This document shows, piece by piece, positions 59,001-64,000 of a DNA stretch of 64,000 nt (position 1 is the first letter of the stretch; each line of letters opens with the position of its first letter). The stretch comes from Neofusicoccum parvum (lineage: Eukaryota > Ascomycota > Dothideomycetes > Botryosphaeriales > Botryosphaeriaceae). The stretch covers positions 1,922,001 to 1,986,000 of the forward strand of contig CP087211.1 in assembly GCA_020912385.1 (NCBI GenBank). The letters are read 5' to 3'. The translations under genes were made by a program, and so were the position numbers. The notes beneath the pieces were generated by a model that ran no database searches, had not been told where the DNA came from, and was given only the letters and a program-made list of their open reading frames with translations.

Positions 59001-60123
59001 TTTTTTTTTTTAGCTCAATTGGAGTCTAATTTGGATCCTACGTCAATATCGTCAAGAGTTCTTGATTGCGATATTCAACGACGCCGTGCGTGTCTGGGAT
59101 ATTGATATATTGGCCGGCACACTCCCTCCATCAATAAAAAATCAACATGAGTTCCCCATACGCCTCTCTCTTTAACATAATCTCTCAGATTTACTGCGAT
59201 GATGGAAGCGCAGAGCGGAGTCAAAGCTAAGCCCGTTCCGGAATGACGCCCCGCCCTTCCGAATTCAACGCTCTTCGCACCACATTCTGCCGATCACTCC
59301 GGATACTTCGGCATTCCTTCTTACTCATATGTGAAAAAGCGTCACGCTCACTGAGATGCTTGCAGGTAGAGTTTCTAGAACGCGACTATGAATGGTAAGC
59401 CTTTCATGCCAGCGCAATTAAGCGGATCTAAGTACGCTTGTTTGCCAGCGTTTGACAAGCAGTGATATGCGTTTCTAATCCAGCTCCCTGCTTACAAGTT
59501 CTGCAAATGTAACAAGTCTACTCAAGATTCTACGAAATGGCATAGTATATGTACAGCAATATATTTAAGTTATGTTTCGGAGATATATAAGGTTTTCCGC
59601 GGTGCTCGGAGAAACGGCGTTAGATCGCGGAGAAGCTAACTCAAGAGTACTTAACCTATTCTAGTAATTAAACTTTGATACTGCTCGCAAACAGCATGCG
59701 AGCATAGTAAGCCATGCAGTCCAGGTACTTGGTTGAGCCGGTAAAGAACGCCCGCTTGCAAGCAGAAGCTCGATTGCCGTTTGATGAATGGTCTGCAGTT
59801 GGAAGCCTTGATTTGCACGGTCCAAGAGTTGCCGTGGTGTACCCCGTTCTACCCACAGTCTGTTTCCTCGTCAACAGCCCTGCAAGCTCGGGTGTATTTC
59901 CATAGTGGGACTTCGGGTGAAATCGTTTGCATCACTGTAGTGTGAAGAGCGGTTGAGGACGTTAGCCATGGTTACAATGAACCACACCTGGCATTGCAAG
60001 CAAGAGATATTCTTCATCCCTTGCCTCTCTCATTCAATAGCCATGCACTGCCTTCAATTCCAGTCTGATCATCCCGTCCCATCAAGGCGTCACAAGTGGA
60101 ACATCTGGCTTCCATAGCTGCTC
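56030..60123. other. 4.1 kb without a recognisable gene
   Basis: 56,030-57,300 is GC-rich and open in several frames, but none has a domain, so it is probably the promoter of the minus-strand rhodopsin-domain gene. 57,300-60,100 is AT-rich with only short frames. A run of 15 T lies at 58997-59011. No LTR, transposase or RNA gene could be identified; it may hold decayed repeats. Confidence 0.5.
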
Positions 60124-61503
60124 ATGGGATACCAGAGCCCAAAATTCCGCCGCAAGGCCCAGTTGCTCATCACAACAGCCGCCACTCTTCTTCTTTTCAT
60201 TCTAATCCTCAAGAAGCATATCAAGCATGTCGAGCATCCCAGTCCCGATGACCGCGTCTCAGGAGGCCCCCTCTCCGAACAATCCTCCCTTTCACCCGCC
60301 CTCTCCCCCAACTCCACATCATGCCGCGACCTCCCCGGCGCCGACAGCGTCCTCGTGATCCTCAAAACCGGCGCCACAGAAGCCCACGCCAAACTCCCCA
60401 TCCACTTCAACACCACCTTCCGCTGCACCCCGCACTACGCCATCTACTCCGACCTCGACGAGGAGATCCTCGGCCACACCGTACACGACACGCTCTCAGC
60501 AGTCCCCGCATCCGCGCGCGCCGCCGACCCCGACGCCTTCTCCTTCTACGACCTACTACACGCGTGGCACCGCTCCGGGATCGACCTCGGCACGCTCAGC
60601 ACCAGCTCGACCTTCATCCACGACGCGGCGTGGGGGCTGGACAAGTGGAAGTTCCTGCCACTCGCGCAGCACGCACTCGCGACGGCGCCGCCGCAGACGC
60701 GCTGGATCGTCTTCGCCGAGGCGGACACGGCGCTGGTGTGGAGCAACGTGCTGCGGTGGCTGGCGCGCCTGGACGCCGGCCGCGCCTGGTACCTCGGCGG
60801 CCCCGCCTGGCTCGACGGCGCCGCCTTCGCCCACGGCGGCTCCGGCTACGTCCTCTCGCGCCCGGCTCTGGAGATGCTCGTCGCTGCACTGGATGCGGAG
60901 CCGGAGAGGTTTGTGGAGATGACGGCGGATGCGTGGGCGGGGGATTATGTGCTAGCGCGCGCGCTGGAGGGTGTGGGTGTGGCGCTAACGCCGGCGTGGC
61001 CGATGTTGCAGGGGGAGACGCCGTATACGCTGGATTATACGGCGGAGCATTGGTGTTTTCCGGTTGTGAGTTGGCATCATATGCCGAAGGAGTGGGTGGC
61101 GGCGGTGTGGGAGTTTGAGAGGGAGTGGTTGGAGGGGGGGAGAGGGCCGATAAGACATTTGGATGTTTTTGAGCGGTTTGTGGCGGGGTTGGTGAGGGTG
61201 TCGGAGAGGGCGAATTGGGACAATTTGAGTCCGGATGGGTTGTCGGTGGAGGAGTGGCCGGAGGGGGTGAAGAGTGCAAGGGAATGCAGGAGGGTGTGTG
61301 AGGAGGAGATGGAGGATTGTGTGCAGTGGTTGTTTGTGGTGGACGGAACGTGCAGAACTGGCACGGCGGTGAGGCTGGGGGAGGCGGTGGAAGAGGTGGA
61401 TGGAGAGGGTGTGTGGATCACAAGTGGGTGGGTGGTGGAGAGGATCGATAAGTTTGTGAAGGATATGGAGGGTTGTAGGAGGGGGGATTGGATCGTGGGA
61501 TAG
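60124..61503 (+). CDS. GT31-like type II Golgi glycosyltransferase with C-terminal PAN/apple-like Cys region, intronless
   Basis: 459 residues from the ATG at 60124. A short basic N-terminus precedes one membrane anchor (LLITTAATLLLFILILKK), so the enzyme should face the Golgi lumen. The catalytic domain has VLVILKTGATEAHAKLPIH, FSFYDLLHAWHR, GLDKWKFLPLAQHAL, WIVFAEADTALVW (the EAD in the place of the metal-binding DxD), AWYLGGPAW and FAHGGSGYVLSRPALEML, as in fungal Fringe-like/GT31 proteins. Cys-rich segments near the end (ARECRRVCEEEMEDCVQWLF, GTCRTG) resemble a PAN/apple module often attached to these. Donor and acceptor are unknown. The coding strand flips from C-rich to G-rich at about 60,890. 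Confidence 0.85.
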   Translation: MGYQSPKFRRKAQLLITTAATLLLFILILKKHIKHVEHPSPDDRVSGGPLSEQSSLSPALSPNSTSCRDLPGADSVLVILKTGATEAHAKLPIHFNTTFRCTPHYAIYSDLDEEILGHTVHDTLSAVPASARAADPDAFSFYDLLHAWHRSGIDLGTLSTSSTFIHDAAWGLDKWKFLPLAQHALATAPPQTRWIVFAEADTALVWSNVLRWLARLDAGRAWYLGGPAWLDGAAFAHGGSGYVLSRPALEMLVAALDAEPERFVEMTADAWAGDYVLARALEGVGVALTPAWPMLQGETPYTLDYTAEHWCFPVVSWHHMPKEWVAAVWEFEREWLEGGRGPIRHLDVFERFVAGLVRVSERANWDNLSPDGLSVEEWPEGVKSARECRRVCEEEMEDCVQWLFVVDGTCRTGTAVRLGEAVEEVDGEGVWITSGWVVERIDKFVKDMEGCRRGDWIVG

Positions 61504-62987
61504 GGAGTGCGGCAGTGACGCGTGATTAGATCTGCACGGAGAGGAGGCGGAGAGAAGTTGGGGCTGAAGGGAGGTGAGAGGACGGTTGTGGTGAAATCAC
61601 CTATTCAGTCCGCCGTGGAGGAAGCTGCAGTGATAGTATGACTCGTCAACATTTGAGACATGGTTAAGACTAGTGAGAACCGGTTTAGGAAGTAGGATAA
61701 ACAACAGAGGCATGCTTTAGGCAAGTCAAGCGAGGTCAGACGGTGAGGCTCACTGAGACCTCGATTATTAATCCGCAATGAATCCGAAATTAGACTTCGC
61801 TATAGGGAGTCAACACAGGCTTCTGGATGTCTTGGGCATGTTTCTAAAGGATTAATTGCGTGAGGACGAATGCTTCAACCGCCCATGGCCAAGTGGTATC
61901 GTCGGGTCGTTTAGGCACGCGAGAAGCGAAATCAACATCACTCCCACGACTTCTCACCACCACCATCCAGGCCAACGCCACCCCCAGTCACCTCGACAAT
62001 TCCACCAACCACCGGAGCCCCCAAGAACGACCAAGCCCGCAATCCGGCAACGCCCGCCCTTGCCCCCTCAGAAAACGGCAGCCCCAACCCCAAACCGGCA
62101 GCATCCCGCCCGCCGCCGCCAGCAAATCACCGAGCACGCCCCTTGGCGCATCCTGACGTGCATGGCAGCGCGCCCGCCCAGCCCAGACGGCCCAGCACTT
62201 AGATGCGGCTGACGGGCAGGAAGCGCGGCGCAACCGGCTACCTCCGGCAGCCACCGATAAGATAGACAAGAAGCGGCGGGCAAGCTTCGTTTCAGAATAC
62301 GCGACCGTTTGGCGTCACCGAACGCAGCCTTGCCCGCGCTGGCGTTTTCTCGCCGGCGCCCCGTCGCTAAAATCAACCCCCTTCCAAGTTTCAAAACGCC
62401 GCGCAGGAGCCGTCGCGGCCATGCATTGACGAGCCGGTGCGTCGCGTGTCACGCAGAAGCACTTACAGCACCAGCGGGAATGATGCGTGCGTGTTTGGTT
62501 TGCCCGCCGTGTGCGCGCTGCAGGCCTTTTCCCTGGGTGCCTGGATCCTCTGTTCGTCACCCCCTCACCCGCTTGGCGTCCGATTGATTGCGCGATAGGC
62601 GTGCGAGCGGTGGGCCTGAGCGGGCGTGGCGAATGAAGCTTACGAGTCCAAGCATCTGCGGATTCATCAATCTGATGCGAGGCCTATCTGCTGTGGGTTG
62701 CGTTGGCGTTCGGGTTCGGATGCGCTTGCGAAGGTTTCGGATCTCGGGTTTAGTGGCAGTCACGGCGATGAGCTCGGGGATGCTTGTCTGTCTGTTTGTG
62801 TGTTTGTTCAAAGGCGAAGCCATATATATTTTTTACAGTGAAGAATAGAATCTACTCGCTGAATACAAGTCTTAAAGAAGCCACAAAACCCCCTTCGCAA
62901 AGCCATCCTTCTAGATCCGCGGAAATTTTTGTCTTAAAACGGGTTCGTTAACCTGCGATTGACACAGGCAAACTCATCACGGGTCAT
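61504..62987. other. Convergent 3' region, no gene seen
   Basis: 1.5 kb between two convergent genes. Frames of up to about 118 codons in the GC-rich part (61,860-62,600) have no domain or codon support. Confidence 0.5.
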
Positions 62988-63950
62988 TTAAACGCGGCGA
63001 GCGACGTCGCGGGCGTGGTTGCCAGAGCTGGTCAGGCTCTGGGTGAGAGAGACGAACCAGTCAATGAGGTCCTGGACGGTGGTGCCCTCGGGAAGGGAAG
63101 TCTCGGGGACGACGCCGGAGGTGGCAGTGGGGGTGGAGGGGAGGACCTGGGTCAGGACGCTGGAGGGGAAAGCAGCGGCGAGCTCGGCGGCGAGGTCACC
63201 CGACGCAGCAGTGGCAGCGGCGGTGGTGGTAGGGATGGAGGAAGCGACGCTGGTGGCCAGGGTGGTCGAGGCAACGGCCTGGACGGCGACCGAGGTGGTG
63301 GCAGCCGGGGTCGAGGCCGCGGCCGAGGAGGCAGCAGAGCTGGAGCCCGAGCCGGACGACGAGCCGGAGCCGGAGCCGCCAACAGTGAAGTCGACGCAAG
63401 ACTCGTAGGTCTGGTCAATGCTCTCGGCGTACCAGTACCATTGGATGACGCAGTCACCAGCGGTGGAGCACTGGCTGCCGAGGTCGCTGGGGATGGTGAT
63501 GTCGAAAGAGGTCTCGTCAGAGGTGACACCGGTGGCGGTGGAGGCGTAGTCGTCCCAGCTCTTCAGGGCAGAGCCGATGACGCTGTTGGAGGCAGTGTCG
63601 ACAATGGAGACGTTGGCAACGCCGGTGTGGGGGGCGCGGATGTCAACCGTGAAGGGGACGGTCTGGCCAGCAGTGTAGGTCTGGACGTTGTCCGTGTTGT
63701 CGGCGAGCTTGTAGCCCTTGCAGAGCCAGATGTCGCAGTCGGCGGCCTTGTAGTCGCTCTGGGAGCTGGCAACCTGGAGCTCGCCCTGGATGTTGCCGTA
63801 GTTGTCGGACTTCTGGTTGTTGTAGACCTGCTGACCGCAGGCGGAAGCCATAGCATCACCGGGCATGCGGGGCTGGGGGCTGGTGACGAAGCCGTGGCCG
63901 TAGACGGCGCTGGCAAGAGCCGGGATGGCGAGGATGTACTTGGCAGACAT
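62988..63950 (-). CDS. Lytic polysaccharide monooxygenase, AA16-like, with Ser/Thr-rich tail
   Basis: A single 320-residue exon. The signal peptide (MSAKYILAIPALASAVYG) ends so that the mature protein starts with His19 (HGFVTSPQPRMPG), the first ligand of the copper histidine brace. The second His is His108 in DIRAPHTGVANVSIVD. Other family features are ACGQQVYNNQKSDNYGN, CDIWLCKGYKLADN, DCVIQWYWYAESIDQTYESC. The similarity to the fungal AA16 family (PF03067-type domain), shown to cut cellulose oxidatively in Aspergillus, is my recollection of the motif order. The domain ends at about residue 195; residues ~196-300 are Ser/Ala/Thr-rich, a likely O-glycosylated linker. There is no clear carbohydrate-binding module or GPI signal. 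Confidence 0.85.
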   Translation of the reverse strand: MSAKYILAIPALASAVYGHGFVTSPQPRMPGDAMASACGQQVYNNQKSDNYGNIQGELQVASSQSDYKAADCDIWLCKGYKLADNTDNVQTYTAGQTVPFTVDIRAPHTGVANVSIVDTASNSVIGSALKSWDDYASTATGVTSDETSFDITIPSDLGSQCSTAGDCVIQWYWYAESIDQTYESCVDFTVGGSGSGSSSGSGSSSAASSAAASTPAATTSVAVQAVASTTLATSVASSIPTTTAAATAASGDLAAELAAAFPSSVLTQVLPSTPTATSGVVPETSLPEGTTVQDLIDWFVSLTQSLTSSGNHARDVARRV

Positions 63951-64000
63951 GGTGATGGTGGTGGTGGTTGAGAGAGAGTCGACTTGGAGATTCGCGAGAA
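63951..64000 (-). promoter_or_regulatory. 5' leader of the LPMO gene at the right edge
   Basis: Only 50 bases, starting with a CACCAT-type repeat (CACCACCACCATCACC on the minus strand) just before the ATG. The promoter lies outside the window. Confidence 0.4.

Noticed and set aside
63015..63971. 318-codon plus-strand frame opposite the LPMO gene
   Set aside because: Gly/Asp/Val-rich antisense shadow of a C-rich gene; the minus-strand protein has signal peptide and histidine brace.

Overview
The window is nuclear DNA from a filamentous ascomycete (Pezizomycotina, quite possibly Dothideomycetes). The evidence is the many short GT-AG introns (about 50-60 nt), long GC-rich genes set between AT-rich gene-poor patches, and fungus-specific families: a HET-domain relic, two fungal rhodopsin-domain membrane proteins, a DUF3433 protein, a Fungal_trans-type regulator, an AA16-like LPMO and an NmrA-like protein. 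No rRNA, tRNA, CRISPR array or intact transposon was found.

Region 1 (1-20,000) is a conserved housekeeping block. It holds the end of a membrane protein, a GNAT acetyltransferase, the proteasome chaperone HSM3, Pol III subunit RPC31, an LRRC40-like LRR protein, a coiled-coil protein, the GPI-lipid remodelling protein PER1 and the kinase YAK1. Genes sit in convergent and divergent pairs with shared promoters (HSM3/RPC31, LRR/coiled-coil) and short convergent 3' gaps.

Region 2 (20,000-36,000) is more accessory. It has an aldo/keto reductase, a broken HET gene, a large DUF3433 membrane protein, a transcription-factor-like protein, a gene-poor AT-rich stretch with two very small candidate genes (a 45-residue Cys-rich protein and a small single-pass membrane protein) and an AIM6-like phosphodiesterase.

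Region 3 (36,000-48,500) holds a divergent pair of secreted proteins: a NucA/NucB-like nuclease, and a precursor with two 25-residue repeats each ending in a dibasic Kex2-type site. Both genes have a TATA box in the shared promoter. A conserved unknown, a bZIP factor, a secreted beta-propeller protein and an NmrA-like gene with a threefold 26-nt repeat before its ATG follow.

Region 4 (48,500-64,000) alternates genes with AT-rich DNA: an intronless PIF1-like helicase, two convergent rhodopsin-domain proteins (one with a 13-nt micro-exon, the other needing a GC-AG intron), about 4 kb without a recognisable gene, a GT31-like glycosyltransferase and an AA16-like LPMO.

A pattern crossing the window is that many genes change from C-rich to G-rich on the coding strand in their last few hundred bases. 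Exon boundaries were placed by eye from splice signals and reading phase; every multi-exon model given closes in phase, but none has been tested against RNA or a database.
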